DNA of 64,000 bases from Moorella sp. Hama-1 (GCF_023734095.1 NZ_AP024620.1:740501-804500); one strand, 5' to 3'. Positions 53,632-62,909 are shown, counted from the first letter of the stretch. Numbers and translations are program-made. Notes: generated by a model not told the origin, from the sequence alone.

Positions 53632-54243
53632 ATGAAAGCACTAAAACATAAAGGCCTGGGGCTGTTAATTATTACCGCAGGTCTCTTTTTATTTTTGTTG
53701 ACAACGAGAAGTTTCTGGTTACCGTTTGCTGCTCGCTGGCTGATGGTAGGAGACAAAGATTTACATCCTGTCGATGTGATTATTGTCCTCTCGGGTGAAC
53801 AGGGCGAGCGGGTGGCGACCGGGGTAAAGCTCTACCAGGAAGGCCTAGCTCCAAGGCTTCTGATGACCGGCGGCCCTGTAGAATGGAACGTAGCAGCGGC
53901 TGACATCATGGCGGAACAGGCAAAATTCCTGGGGGTACCGGAAAAGGATATCGTCCTGGAAAAGCGGGCTACCAGCACCTATGAAAATGCCCTTTGCAGC
54001 CTTAATATTTTAAAGAAAAATGGCTGGCATTCGGCCATTGTCGTTACTTCTCCTTATCACCTGCGGCGCACCAGGATGACTTTTAACAATGTATTTCGGG
54101 GCAGTGGCATCCGTTTGAGCTTCTACGGGGCGGAGGATCCGTGGCTGGATCCTACCCGCTGGTGGCTCCAGGACCGGGGGATAGAAGTGGTGGGCCTGGA
54201 GTATTTTAAGCTGGCCTGGTATGTGATTCATAATGGGATTTAG
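53632..54243 (+). CDS. DUF218 (YdcF/SanA-like) membrane-associated protein
   Basis: 203 residues. One N-terminal membrane segment (LGLLIITAGLFLFLLTTRSF) is followed by the DUF218 fold: VDVIIVLSGEQGERVATGVK, LLMTGGPVEWN, RATSTYENALCSLNIL and SPYHLRRTRMTF. The family includes YdcF and the vancomycin-resistance protein SanA, and is linked to cell-envelope metabolism. The ATG at 53632 is preferred but no strong ribosome site is visible; a TTG at 53611 is in frame. Its stop is directly followed by galE fragment 2. Confidence 0.82.
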   Translation: MKALKHKGLGLLIITAGLFLFLLTTRSFWLPFAARWLMVGDKDLHPVDVIIVLSGEQGERVATGVKLYQEGLAPRLLMTGGPVEWNVAAADIMAEQAKFLGVPEKDIVLEKRATSTYENALCSLNILKKNGWHSAIVVTSPYHLRRTRMTFNNVFRGSGIRLSFYGAEDPWLDPTRWWLQDRGIEVVGLEYFKLAWYVIHNGI

Positions 54244-54485
54244 TCCTGGAGAAGGCCCTGGCCTCCTACAGCCGCGCTTACAATTTCCGGGCCATACCCT
54301 TACGTTACTTTAACGCCGCCGGGGCTTCATCAGTAGGGGATATCGGGGACGGTGGTGCGGGACTACATCCAGTCGATGACCTGGCGGCAGCCCATAATCT
54401 GGCCCCGAAAGCCCATCATGGGGGGCAGATGCGGAGGATCTTGCTGACGGGCAAGGATGAGGAGAAAAAGAGGGTAGGTATTTAA
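54243..54485 (+). pseudogene. galE fragment 2 (internal deletion)
   Basis: The frame reads VLEKALASYSRAYNFRAIPL then RYFNAAGAS, the central part of UDP-glucose 4-epimerase. It continues, through a damaged stretch, to [15 protein letters not shown] (normally [16 protein letters not shown]) and ends at 54485. It starts on the last base of the DUF218 stop codon. NAD-binding and C-terminal parts are missing. Confidence 0.8.
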
Positions 54486-54815
54486 ATATAGCTTTATGAC
54501 CATTACGTTCATTAAACGGAGTGGGTACGGCGATGGTACGGTGATGTTCGTCCTGGCCGGTTAAGTGCAATTTAACACCCGGGATAAGTCCTGCTGTACC
54601 AGCAGCCGGCCGTGCCTGCTGCAGTCATACCGCTGTAACAACTTTAATACTTTCTCGTGATACGGAAAACTTTTTTCAGGCAGGGAACTTAGACTGGCAG
54701 GTAGTCCTTCGCATCCTGCCGGTAACGTTTACGGCAGCCGGGTTCCCGGCCGCTGACGAAATTAGCCACTTCCTTTAGCCCCTGCTAGAATGAGGGGCGA
54801 AAGGAGGTGAGCACC
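54486..54815. other. Non-coding gap before the phage-like gene
   Basis: I see no gene. The last 40 bases hold TGCTAGAAT, a possible extended -10 element, and a strong AAAGGAGGTG ribosome site for the next gene. Confidence 0.35.
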
Positions 54816-55151
54816 ATGGCCAAAGTGACAGCGCCCCTCATGTCCCTGGATGCCAGCGGCGCCCTAGGGAAGGCTCTGGTCTTTGCCAAATGGAAGGGGA
54901 TCAATTATGCCCGGCGTTATTTTGTGCCCATGAACCCCAATACTGAGAACCAGGAAAGGGTCCGCGGCTACTTCACTCAGGCGGTGACCAGTTGGCAGGG
55001 GGAGAGCCCTGAAACCAGGGCCATGTGGAACGCGGCCGTGCGCGGCCGGCCGCTGACGGGGATGAACTACTACCTGGCCCAGTATATCAAGTACCTTTCC
55101 AGCCATAACGGCCAGGCCCCGGCCCTGCCCTTCCTGCCCCCGGGGCAGTAG
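54816..55151 (+). CDS. Small conserved, phage-related hypothetical protein
   Basis: 111 residues, starting MAKVTAPLMSLDASGALGKA with VFAKWKGINYARRYFVPMNP, a pattern I associate with short proteins found in prophage-like regions of Firmicutes. AGGAGGTG is 6 bases from the ATG at 54816. No function can be assigned. It stands alone between gene fragments. Confidence 0.65.
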   Translation: MAKVTAPLMSLDASGALGKALVFAKWKGINYARRYFVPMNPNTENQERVRGYFTQAVTSWQGESPETRAMWNAAVRGRPLTGMNYYLAQYIKYLSSHNGQAPALPFLPPGQ

Positions 55152-55173
55152 CAGTCCTGAAGCAGTCAGCCGG

Positions 55174-55203
55174 GAAGCGGCAGGCCGGCGGCTTTGCCGC
55201 TTC
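55174..55203 (+). terminator. Hairpin after the phage-like gene
   Basis: A 9-bp perfect stem GAAGCGGCA/TGCCGCTTC lies 22 bp past the stop. There is no strong T-run, so it may be only a weak terminator. Confidence 0.4.
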
Positions 55204-55234
55204 TCACCACTGTAGCTTGCTGGAGTTTCTACAT

Positions 55235-55459
55235 TTAAACGAGAATGGTATCGGAGGAAGCCCTGGCCGTAAGATTTTTAGTTCCCTTTACATCCAGAGC
55301 CACTTCCTTTTCAACTGTGCCTATTGCTAAGATATCAACTAAAGGCCAGGTATCCGTATAATCGATTAAGGCATGGGCCGCAGGGAAGAAGAGCTCCATA
55401 AACTCCCGGAAAAAGGTAGTAAGCAGTCCCTTGAACAAGCGGTCGTGCTCAATGGACAT
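55235..55459 (-). pseudogene. N-terminal fragment of an Rpn-family nuclease
   Basis: 74 residues; MSIEHDRLFKGLLTTFFREF and MELFFPAAHALIDY are the conserved start of Rpn/PD-(D/E)XK recombination-promoting nucleases. After residue ~40 the match fades and the frame ends early, before the catalytic core is complete. A C-terminal piece of the same class is at 51876-52150 on the same strand, so one ancestral gene may have been split by recombination. Confidence 0.65.
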
Positions 55460-55673
55460 TGGCAGTTTTTCCTATTTTTCTTTATTTTACTTGAGAGGGC
55501 CCGGCTGAGCAAGGGTTATTTTTTTAATATATTGGCAAAGGCCTGGCCCCGGAGCTACGGTCCCGGCCAGTTCCCCCGACGAACATGACCAGACATCATT
55601 CTGGGCGGTAATGGTCGTTCTTTTTGGATATATTTAGCCATTGAACTCAATTCACAAGGAGGGCGCCGAACTG

Positions 55674-58600
55674 GTGGCAACTTTTGATTCGATAACCACT
55701 GAACTGATAGCGGCCCTGGAAGAAGAGATCAATGCCATCAAGGAGTCTGGCGGGACGGAGCAAATAGGAGTCCACGATGGAAGGTACGGAGGCACTGCCG
55801 CGGGCCGCTTTCTATATATTTTTTTGCTTGATACCGAACTCAATATTCCCTCCGATACCCCGGCTCAACTCCGTATTGATAAGGATTCACACGAGACCAT
55901 CATATTAAGCGTTCAGGGGTTTGAGATCACGCTGGGCATACAGGATGACCTGGGCCCCTTTATCCCTAAGGCGGTCCTGAGCCTTTCCGCCTACTACTTA
56001 TTAGAACAGTTGCAGCGACGCCTGGATGAAATTCGCACCGGCGTACTTCCTGCCGAACGGGATATGTGTATGCGGCTTTTTGCGTTCCAAGCCAATGTTC
56101 CCTTTCCCAATGTTAAACCTGCCGCCAGCCTTGGAGACTTGAACAGGGAACAAATGGAGGCAGTCAACCGGAGCCTGGGACAGCGAGTCACATTCATCTG
56201 GGGCCCGCCGGGAACGGGGAAGACACGGACCATTGGCGCCCTTGTGCGGGAGTTGGTCCGGCGTGGGGACCGTGTACTGGTTACGTCCCACACGAACGTG
56301 GCTGTAGATACGGCCTTGATTCCCGTTATCAAAGCCCTGGATGATAACGAAATCCAGGGTGGTGCCGTGGTACGGGTAGGCGCACTGGCCCGGGAGGACC
56401 CGGAATTGCAACAGGTGACGATGGAGGCCGTGCTTGAGAGGAAAAGCAAGGATTTAAGGCAGCAACAGCAAGCGCTGGGGGTCGAGCGCAAGAGGGTGCA
56501 GGGAGTGCGGGACCAGTTGGCTGCTACTATCCGGGTTATCGAGACTGTTGAAAAGTCAGAGCAGCTTGTCGCAACAGCAAAGATTGCCCTGGCTGGAGCC
56601 GAACAGAAGGTGCAAGAAGAAGGGAACGCTATCTCGCAGGCCCGTAAAACCCTTGGTGATTTGCATAGTAAGCTGCAGCAAGCTGAAGCGGCCGGGTTCA
56701 TTCGACGGGTCTTTTTCGGTTTTAACCCGGAGGTCATCCGCCGTCAGATCGTCAATCAAGAAACTGTAATCACAAAGCTGGAGGCAGCTTATCAGGTTGC
56801 CCAGCAGGAGAGAAAGGCCGCCAGCGTCGCCCTATCGGAGGCTGAACGCCGGCAGGCCAAAGACCGGCAGGCTCTGGAAAGTCTGGGGCCGTTGCCTCCT
56901 CTCCCGGAACTTCGGCAGCAGCTGGGTGAGGTCGAGAAAAACCTCAAGCAATTAGATGAGCAATTGGCCGCCATGGAAGCCCGGCTGCATGCAATGGCGG
57001 CGACCGTGATTCGCGACGCCAGAATCGTTGGAGCGACTTTATCTCGACTGGTGCTTTTGGAAGAACTGTACCGGGGCACCTTTGATACAGTAATCATCGA
57101 CGAGGCCAGTATGGTTCCCCTGCCCAATCTATTGTTTGCCGGTAGCCGGGCGCAGAAGCGCGTGGTGGTCACAGGTGATTTCCGGCAGCTGCCCCCAATT
57201 GCAACCGCCCGGGACGCTGAAAAGTATCCCCTGGCTGCCAGATGGTTACAAACCGATATTTTTGTTAAGGCCGGTATCGTGGAGGGCCGGGCAAGGTTGG
57301 ACGATCCCCGGTTATGTGCGCTGAAGGTGCAGTATCGCATGCATGAGGCCATTGGTGAAGTGGCCAATATGCTGGTCTATGAGCATGACGGGAACCCGCT
57401 CGAGCACAGGGCGGACCCCCAGAAATATGCTCATGCAACTGCGGCTCTTCCGGAATCCGGGGAGCCCCTGGTCCTGTGTACCACATCGGGTGCCAATCCC
57501 TGGTGCGGCCGGCTAGACCCCGGCTTCTCCCGCTACAATATTTACAGTGCTATAGTCTCCATCCGGCTTGCCGCCCGGGCCCTGGCCAGCGGCGCCCAAA
57601 ATGTTGGATTGGTGGCGCCGTACAGGGCTCAAACTCGCTTGTTGCAACACCTGGTGGAGCAATACAGACTTCCCGGGGAAAGAGTTGAAACGGCAACCGT
57701 GCACAGGTTCCAGGGCAACGAGAAAGATGTTATTATCTTCGACCTGGTGGATAGTCCCCCGTTTCAGATTGGGAAGCTTCTCTCTGGCGGCTGGGGCTCC
57801 GAAGCTATGCGCTTGTTCAATGTGGCCTGCACCCGGGCAAAAGGTAAGTTGGTGATAGTGGCCCACCATGACTATCTGAGCCAAAAAGCTTCTGCGGGTG
57901 ATTCCCTGGCCACCCTGCTGCAGCATCTGGAGCAGCACGGCAAGATCATGGACGCCCGTATGGTGGTCCAGGATTACGCCGACCCGGCGGTTAAGACCGC
58001 ACTGGGAGCAGTTATGCCGGCAGGCCGGCAGCTGGGAAATCCCGAAGGTGCTACGCACTTCAATGAAGGAAATTTTTACCCTGCTTTTCTGGAAGATTTG
58101 CGTGACGCCGCCGGAGAAGTAGTTATATTTAGCCCTTTCATCGCCGAGCGACGCCTGGCGGACATAATCACTCCTTTGCGGCGCCTGGTAGACCGCGGGG
58201 TACCGGTACTGGTGGTAACCAGGGAGCGGCATGAGTCCAACCAGGTTACGGAGGAATTAATTCGTCAGTTATCTACAATAGGTATTAAAGTGTTGCGCCG
58301 CAGAGGCTTGCATGAAAAGCTCGCCTTCGTGGATCGGAAGATCGCCTGGTTCGGCAGCTTGAACATTCTTTCCCACAGCCGGAGCAGTGAGGTGATGATC
58401 CGGTTCTCCCAGCCGGAGCTGGTGGTGAGGCTGATGGAACTCTCAGGTACGGTGTACCTGCTTAAGCAAGAGGAACGGCGGTCTGTACAAAAGCACCGCC
58501 TTACCGAGCTGGCTGCTGCTTTAAAGAAGCGGATGGCGTTTCCATCCTGTCCTTTTTGTGGTGGTCCCACCGAGCTCAGGACGAGCAAGTATGGGCCCTT

Positions 58601-58799
58601 CTTTGGCTGTGCTTCCTACCAGCATGGCGGTTGTAAAGGATTGATTAACATCCCACACCGGGTGCTGGAACTGGCGGTTCAGGACCTGGAGCTTACCTGT
58701 CCGCATTGCGGGGGGAAGGTTGTTCTCAAATCTGGCCGCAACGGGGCATTCCTGGGCTGCAGCCGGTACCCGGACTGCCGCTGGACTGATTCCTTTTAA
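55674..58799 (+). CDS. SF1 helicase-PLD nuclease fusion (Mokosh type II-like)
   Basis: About 1041 residues. Order of parts: an N-terminal domain (1-160); Walker A FIWGPPGTGKTRT (~177); a long coiled coil (~250-450) inserted in the helicase; Walker B VIIDEASMVPLPNLL (~474); GDFRQLPPIA (~500); HRFQGNEKDVIIFD (~677); ACTRAKGKLVIVAHH (~719); a phospholipase-D motif HEKLAFVDRKIAWFGSLN (~879); and two topoisomerase-type zinc ribbons (CPFCGG... and CPHCGG...). The helicase is the Upf1/COG1112 class. A helicase of this class fused to a PLD nuclease is the layout reported for Mokosh type II anti-phage defence. The GTG at 55674 has AAGGAGG upstream; TTG 55641 is an alternative. Confidence 0.85.
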   Translation: MATFDSITTELIAALEEEINAIKESGGTEQIGVHDGRYGGTAAGRFLYIFLLDTELNIPSDTPAQLRIDKDSHETIILSVQGFEITLGIQDDLGPFIPKAVLSLSAYYLLEQLQRRLDEIRTGVLPAERDMCMRLFAFQANVPFPNVKPAASLGDLNREQMEAVNRSLGQRVTFIWGPPGTGKTRTIGALVRELVRRGDRVLVTSHTNVAVDTALIPVIKALDDNEIQGGAVVRVGALAREDPELQQVTMEAVLERKSKDLRQQQQALGVERKRVQGVRDQLAATIRVIETVEKSEQLVATAKIALAGAEQKVQEEGNAISQARKTLGDLHSKLQQAEAAGFIRRVFFGFNPEVIRRQIVNQETVITKLEAAYQVAQQERKAASVALSEAERRQAKDRQALESLGPLPPLPELRQQLGEVEKNLKQLDEQLAAMEARLHAMAATVIRDARIVGATLSRLVLLEELYRGTFDTVIIDEASMVPLPNLLFAGSRAQKRVVVTGDFRQLPPIATARDAEKYPLAARWLQTDIFVKAGIVEGRARLDDPRLCALKVQYRMHEAIGEVANMLVYEHDGNPLEHRADPQKYAHATAALPESGEPLVLCTTSGANPWCGRLDPGFSRYNIYSAIVSIRLAARALASGAQNVGLVAPYRAQTRLLQHLVEQYRLPGERVETATVHRFQGNEKDVIIFDLVDSPPFQIGKLLSGGWGSEAMRLFNVACTRAKGKLVIVAHHDYLSQKASAGDSLATLLQHLEQHGKIMDARMVVQDYADPAVKTALGAVMPAGRQLGNPEGATHFNEGNFYPAFLEDLRDAAGEVVIFSPFIAERRLADIITPLRRLVDRGVPVLVVTRERHESNQVTEELIRQLSTIGIKVLRRRGLHEKLAFVDRKIAWFGSLNILSHSRSSEVMIRFSQPELVVRLMELSGTVYLLKQEERRSVQKHRLTELAAALKKRMAFPSCPFCGGPTELRTSKYGPFFGCASYQHGGCKGLINIPHRVLELAVQDLELTCPHCGGKVVLKSGRNGAFLGCSRYPDCRWTDSF

Positions 58800-58840
58800 G
58801 GTGGCCTTTCGCGCAAAACTATAACCCGGGCTGGACGGCT

Positions 58841-58974
58841 TATAACTTATCTTCCGCACTGATTATTCAAGTCGCATGAATATAATCTTTGTGAGTCTAG
58901 TAGCAGATGGTATCGAAGTATATATACCTCATAGTTCAAGGCTAACCGAGAAGGGGTGCGGAAAATAAGTTATA
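58841..58974. repeat. 19-bp inverted repeats bracketing 96 bp
   Basis: TATAACTTATCTTCCGCAC (58841-58859) and GTGCGGAAAATAAGTTATA (58956-58974) are inverted copies with one mismatch. They span nearly the whole gap between the helicase-PLD gene and the WYL gene. The arms could form a stem in the RNA, act as operator half-sites, or be the ends of a small element. Confidence 0.6.
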
Positions 58975-58987
58975 GAGGTGGTACTGG

Positions 58988-59608
58988 GTGGCCATTTATC
59001 GCAAATGTAAATACTGTGGGCAGCCTATCAGCCTCAGGGAGATGCCCGCAGGTCAGTGGGTGGCCTTTGATGTGGGCACGGACAATGTACATCACTGTGA
59101 TTCCAGGCCTGCCATCACTCCACCGGCCGTATCCGCGGTAGCGGCAACGCTGGATACCAGAACCGTGACCGCCAGCCCAGTAGTTACCACGGGTTCAGAG
59201 CAAATCCGGATGCTCTTGAAAAAGGCGCTGCATGAGCACCGCTGTGTGCATCTTATCTATTACACGGCCTCCAGGAAAGCGCTTACCGACCGGGTGGTGG
59301 AGCCGCTGGCACTGGAACCAGGGGACTGGGGTGGTACCGTTCTTCGGGCGTACTGTCGCTGGCGCCAGGATATGCGGTCGTTTGCCCTCTCTAATATCCG
59401 GCGGGCGGAGCTGCTGGAGGAGACGTTTTCACCGCGCTCACTTTCACGGTCCCAGCCTATCGCTGTTTATAGAACGTCGATTTCCGGCCGGGCTTCAACT
59501 CAGGCAAGCAGCAAGACGCCATCTACAGCCTCAGAATCTACGGGTTGTATCTGGTGGTTGATACTCGTTGGAATGGCCCTTTTGTGGCTGCTCTTTGGTA
59601 GCCGGTGA
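58988..59608 (+). CDS. WYL-domain protein with zinc finger and membrane anchor
   Basis: 206 residues. An N-terminal CKYCGQPI with a later HHC looks like a small zinc-binding motif. Residues ~75-150 are a WYL-like ligand domain (HRCVHLIYYTASRKALTDRV, RAYCRWRQDMRSFALSNIRR). A Ser/Thr-rich linker leads to one C-terminal membrane segment (WWLILVGMALLWLLFGS). WYL domains sense nucleic acids or nucleotides in defence and CRISPR loci, usually with a winged helix, which is lacking here. GAGGTGG precedes the GTG start. It likely works with the helicase-PLD gene upstream. Confidence 0.75.
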   Translation: MAIYRKCKYCGQPISLREMPAGQWVAFDVGTDNVHHCDSRPAITPPAVSAVAATLDTRTVTASPVVTTGSEQIRMLLKKALHEHRCVHLIYYTASRKALTDRVVEPLALEPGDWGGTVLRAYCRWRQDMRSFALSNIRRAELLEETFSPRSLSRSQPIAVYRTSISGRASTQASSKTPSTASESTGCIWWLILVGMALLWLLFGSR

Positions 59609-59615
59609 TGATTAG

Positions 59616-59921
59616 GGTTACGAACTTAGCTTTGCCAGGGAAATCACCTGCGTTTCCCTCCGGTATTTCAATGTTGCCGGGGAAGTGATTGTGGCGACCA
59701 AAAAGGTGACCGGAGTGAACTTTCCGGTAAGGTATGAAGGCCGCCGGCCGGGCGACCCGCCGGTTCTGGTGGCCGACGCCGGGAAGACCCGCGCGCGTTT
59801 CGGCTGGGTGCCGTCTTACGACGACCTAGAGGGCATTATTTATTCCGCCTGGCAGTGGGAGCAAAAGAGGCCGAAGTTACCTATTGACCGTCAGGTTAGG
59901 CAAGAAAAAATTTCCTTTTAG
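59616..59921 (+). pseudogene. galE fragment 3 (internal deletion)
   Basis: The frame reads GYELSFAREITCVSLRYFNV then AGEVIVATKKVTGVNFPVRY, YEGRRPGDPPVLVADAGKTR and LEGIIYSAWQWEQKRP. It joins the 'RYFNVAG' region straight to the last ~80 residues of UDP-glucose 4-epimerase, deleting the stretch between. Like the other galE fragments, it begins directly behind a complete gene (WYL stop at 59608). Confidence 0.85.
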
Positions 59922-60001
59922 ATACGGAGGCAAGCAGGAAAATAAAGTTTTATGCAGAACATATATTCTAAACTTCTTAATAACAAATTGGGGATGGTCC
60001 T

Positions 60002-60575
60002 TTGGCCAAAATGATGCAGATCAGGGATCCGGTTCATGGGATGATTGAACTGAATGAGGGCGAAGCGGCCATAATTCAACATGAAGCCTTTCAGCGCTTA
60101 AGAAGAATCCACCACCTGGCTATGACATCTTATGTTTATCCGGGTGCTACCCACACACGTTTTGAGCACAGCCTGGGTGTAATGCATATCGCTGACAGGA
60201 TGATGACTTCTTTATATAAACGCCCCCTTGTCTACAACCGTTTCAATGAAAAGGAATTTGAGCAAATGCGGCAGCTGGTCAAATTGGCTGCCTGCTAATC
60301 CCTTGTTCGGCTTAAAATTTCAGGAGGCATCTGAAGAGGAAAAAGGCGAGGGTGTTATGTTTAGTAGTATTGTAGTTCAGGACAAGCATTTTCCGGATCG
60401 TTATTATTCTATTTTTGAGCGTTCCCTTCCCTTGCGGCTGTTATCTCAGAAAAATATTAATCTCGTACGTTTTTATGTAGATCCCGGCGACAAAAAAGAA
60501 GCTGAGGAATGGTGTTATAGGATGCACCAACAAATAACTGCCAAGGTGAATGAAATAGAGAAAGGATGGAGTTAG
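60002..60575 (+). pseudogene. HD-domain phosphohydrolase with central deletion
   Basis: The first part (60002-60298, 98 residues) is the start of an HD-family protein: IRDPVHGMIELNEGEAAII, QRLRRIHHLAMTSYVYPGAT and THTRFEHSLGVMHIADRMM, where the first metal-binding His is seen. The frame then stops at LVKLAAC, exactly where 'LLHDIGH' should follow. A second frame (to 60575) carries a C-terminal-like piece, LVRFYVDPGDKKEAEEWCYR. So the HD motif itself and most of the core are gone. It lies directly before the DUF4065 gene. Confidence 0.7.
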
Positions 60576-61100
60576 ATGAAAGTAGAAACAGTCACAGCCT
60601 ACCTTGCGAGCAAAAAAAATATTCGAGGGAAAAAGGCACTGCAAAAGCTCATCTACTTTTGTAAGGAGTCAGGTATTCCCCTGGATTGTTCTTATCGGAT
60701 GCATCTTTATGGCCCTTATAGCCATGAGGTAGCCCAGGAGCTTCATGATGTAATTGAAATGGAGCTTCTAAAAGAAGATAACTTGAACATGGGTTTTACG
60801 CAAGGGACGGCGTGCGAGACTTATCTTAAACAGCATGAGCGGGAGATCGAAACTTACCGCAATAAACTTGATGCTGTACTTGAGAAATTTGGTAGTTTCA
60901 GCCCCTTACTTTTAGAACTTTATGCTACCACGCATTTTATTGCTACTGCCCGCTATCAGACTTACGGCGCGGTGACAAAACAAGAAGTTATTATGGAAGT
61001 TCGCCAGGCGAAGGGGAATAAATTTACTATCCAACAAATAGAAAAGGCTTATTTACAAATGCAAGAGTGGGGCATGCTACCGCCGGATGGGGTGGCTTAA
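60576..61100 (+). CDS. DUF4065 (Panacea/SocA-like) protein
   Basis: 174 residues. The start [53 protein letters not shown] and the end [20 protein letters not shown] match DUF4065 proteins, which are small helical antitoxin-like proteins known from SocA and Panacea modules. The ATG directly follows the previous stop. No cognate toxin is obvious; the neighbouring HD gene, now broken, may have been its partner. A copy of its 3' end lies at 53134-53257. Confidence 0.85.
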   Translation: MKVETVTAYLASKKNIRGKKALQKLIYFCKESGIPLDCSYRMHLYGPYSHEVAQELHDVIEMELLKEDNLNMGFTQGTACETYLKQHEREIETYRNKLDAVLEKFGSFSPLLLELYATTHFIATARYQTYGAVTKQEVIMEVRQAKGNKFTIQQIEKAYLQMQEWGMLPPDGVA

Positions 61101-61627
61101 AGCGTTACGTCCTGGGCAACCGGGGCAGCGTGGTGCCCCTGTTCCAGCGCCAGATCGCCGCCGGCGGCCCGGTGACGGTGACCCACCCGGAGATGACCCG
61201 CTACTTTATGACCATCCCCGAGGCGGTGCAGCTGGTCATCCAGGCCGGTACCATAGTCCGTGGCGGGGAGATCTTTGTCCTCGACATGGGCGAGCCGGTG
61301 AAAATAGTAGACCTGGCGCGGAGCATGATTATCCTGTCCGGTTACGAACCGGGAAGGGATATTGAGATCGCCTTCACCGGCATCCGGCCCGGGGAAAAGC
61401 TCTAGGAAGAGATTCTGACGGCCGGGGAGGGGGTCAACGCCACTTCACACGAGCGGATCTTCATTGCCCGGCCGGAGGAATTCGATGCCGCCGGGCTGGA
61501 GCGCTTCCTGTGGCTGGTCTCCCAGCCCGGCTGGCGGGCCGACGTGCAGGGTGTGGCCGAAGCCCTGCGCCTGGTCCTACCGGACTTCCGGGTAGAAAAG
61601 GGGCAGAAAATGGTGCGGGTGTGGTAG
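61095..61627 (+). pseudogene. capD 3' fragment B (one nonsense codon)
   Basis: It matches capD from about codon 450: [66 protein letters not shown], then TAG where a tyrosine codon is expected (about 61404), then [19 protein letters not shown] in the same frame to a stop at 61627. It is joined to the DUF4065 stop in the same way as fragment A. The domain needed for NAD binding is missing. Confidence 0.9.
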
Positions 61628-61802
61628 GGAGTGGCCCGGCTAAACAGTGATACGTATACTCACCTGAAACAATGTTGATGGGTAATAAATAATACGTTTT
61701 TAATAGGGGAGAAGGAAGGAAAAAAAGAATTGATGGTGAACATTAATTCTAACAACCATAACTAAATCCCAAAACCTGCAATTCGAAAAAAAGGGGGGGG
61801 GA

Positions 61803-62909
61803 ATATCTACGTCCGCCTTTTTTGTCGAGCAAAAGGAGCAATCAGAGATTAAGTCCAGAATAGTCTCCGACTATTTTTTTATGTGGGCGAATATCATGGC
61901 CAGTAAATCCTGTTCACAAAAAATAGCTTATATTGACCTATTTGCCGGTCCGGGACGTTATAAAGATGGATCTAAATCTACCCCGATAAAAGTGTTGGAG
62001 CAGATAATTAATAATGAAAAACTCCGGGATAGGGTTATAACGATTTTTAACGATGCAGATAAGAATTACGCTACTAATCTTGAATCGGAAATAAAGAATC
62101 TTAAAGGAATTGAGTTGCTGAAATACCCTCCTACCGTTTTTAATTTAAATGTGGGAGATGATATGGTTGATCTCTTTGAGCATACAAGCTTAGTACCGAC
62201 TCTCTCATTTGCTGATCCCTGGGGTTACAAAGGTCTTAGTTCAAAACTTTTAACTGCACTCATTAAGGATTGGGGTTCAGACAGTATCTTCTTTTTTAAT
62301 TACAATCGGATAAATATGGGAATCAGCAATCCTATGGTACAGCCACATATGGATGCCATCTTTGGTGTTGAAAAGGCGGCGAAATTAAGAACGAATGTGA
62401 GAAACCTTAAACCCCAGGAACGTGAGGCCACCATTCTTAACGAACTGGCCAAGACGCTGTCAGCACGCGGGAAAATATTCGTTCTCCCATTTCGGTTTGC
62501 CAGAGAAAATGGGAGAACAAGCCACTACTTAATTTTTGTATCGAAACACGTGCTGGGTTACAGCCTAATGAAGGAAATAATGTATAGGTATAGCTCAGAG
62601 CATACCGATGGTGTAGCCAGCTTTTCGTACATACCAGTAGGGAACTTACAATTAGATTTTCTTTCCATGTTCTTAAAGCCTATTGAAGAATTAGGAGATG
62701 AATTATTAAAAACATTCGCCGGCGAAACTTTGACCGTCAAGCAAATATATGATCAACACCAAGTGGGAACACCATTTGTTTTAAAAAATTATAAAGATGC
62801 TATTCTAAAGCTTGAAACTGATGGCAGGGTATCATGTGATCCACCAAAACGAAGAAAACGAAGCGGCACTCTAACACTTGGGGATGCTGTTAAAGTAACT
62901 TTCCCCTAA
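61803..62909 (+). CDS. tcmP: Three-Cys-motif partner protein TcmP
   Basis: About 368 residues. AFFVEQKEQSEIKSRIVSDY, KIAYIDLFAGPGRYKDGSKS, LSFADPWGYKGLSSKLLTAL, FFFNYNRINMGISNPMV and VLPFRFARENGRTSHYLIFV are the blocks that define the TcmP family, which normally sits next to a Gp37/Gp68 (DUF5131) protein, as here. The N-terminal fold looks like a Rossmann/methyltransferase type. No ATG, GTG or TTG lies before the conserved start; ATA at 61803, just after nine G residues, is at the expected place, while the first ATG (61881) would cut off a conserved segment. Confidence 0.82.
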   Translation: MSTSAFFVEQKEQSEIKSRIVSDYFFMWANIMASKSCSQKIAYIDLFAGPGRYKDGSKSTPIKVLEQIINNEKLRDRVITIFNDADKNYATNLESEIKNLKGIELLKYPPTVFNLNVGDDMVDLFEHTSLVPTLSFADPWGYKGLSSKLLTALIKDWGSDSIFFFNYNRINMGISNPMVQPHMDAIFGVEKAAKLRTNVRNLKPQEREATILNELAKTLSARGKIFVLPFRFARENGRTSHYLIFVSKHVLGYSLMKEIMYRYSSEHTDGVASFSYIPVGNLQLDFLSMFLKPIEELGDELLKTFAGETLTVKQIYDQHQVGTPFVLKNYKDAILKLETDGRVSCDPPKRRKRSGTLTLGDAVKVTFP

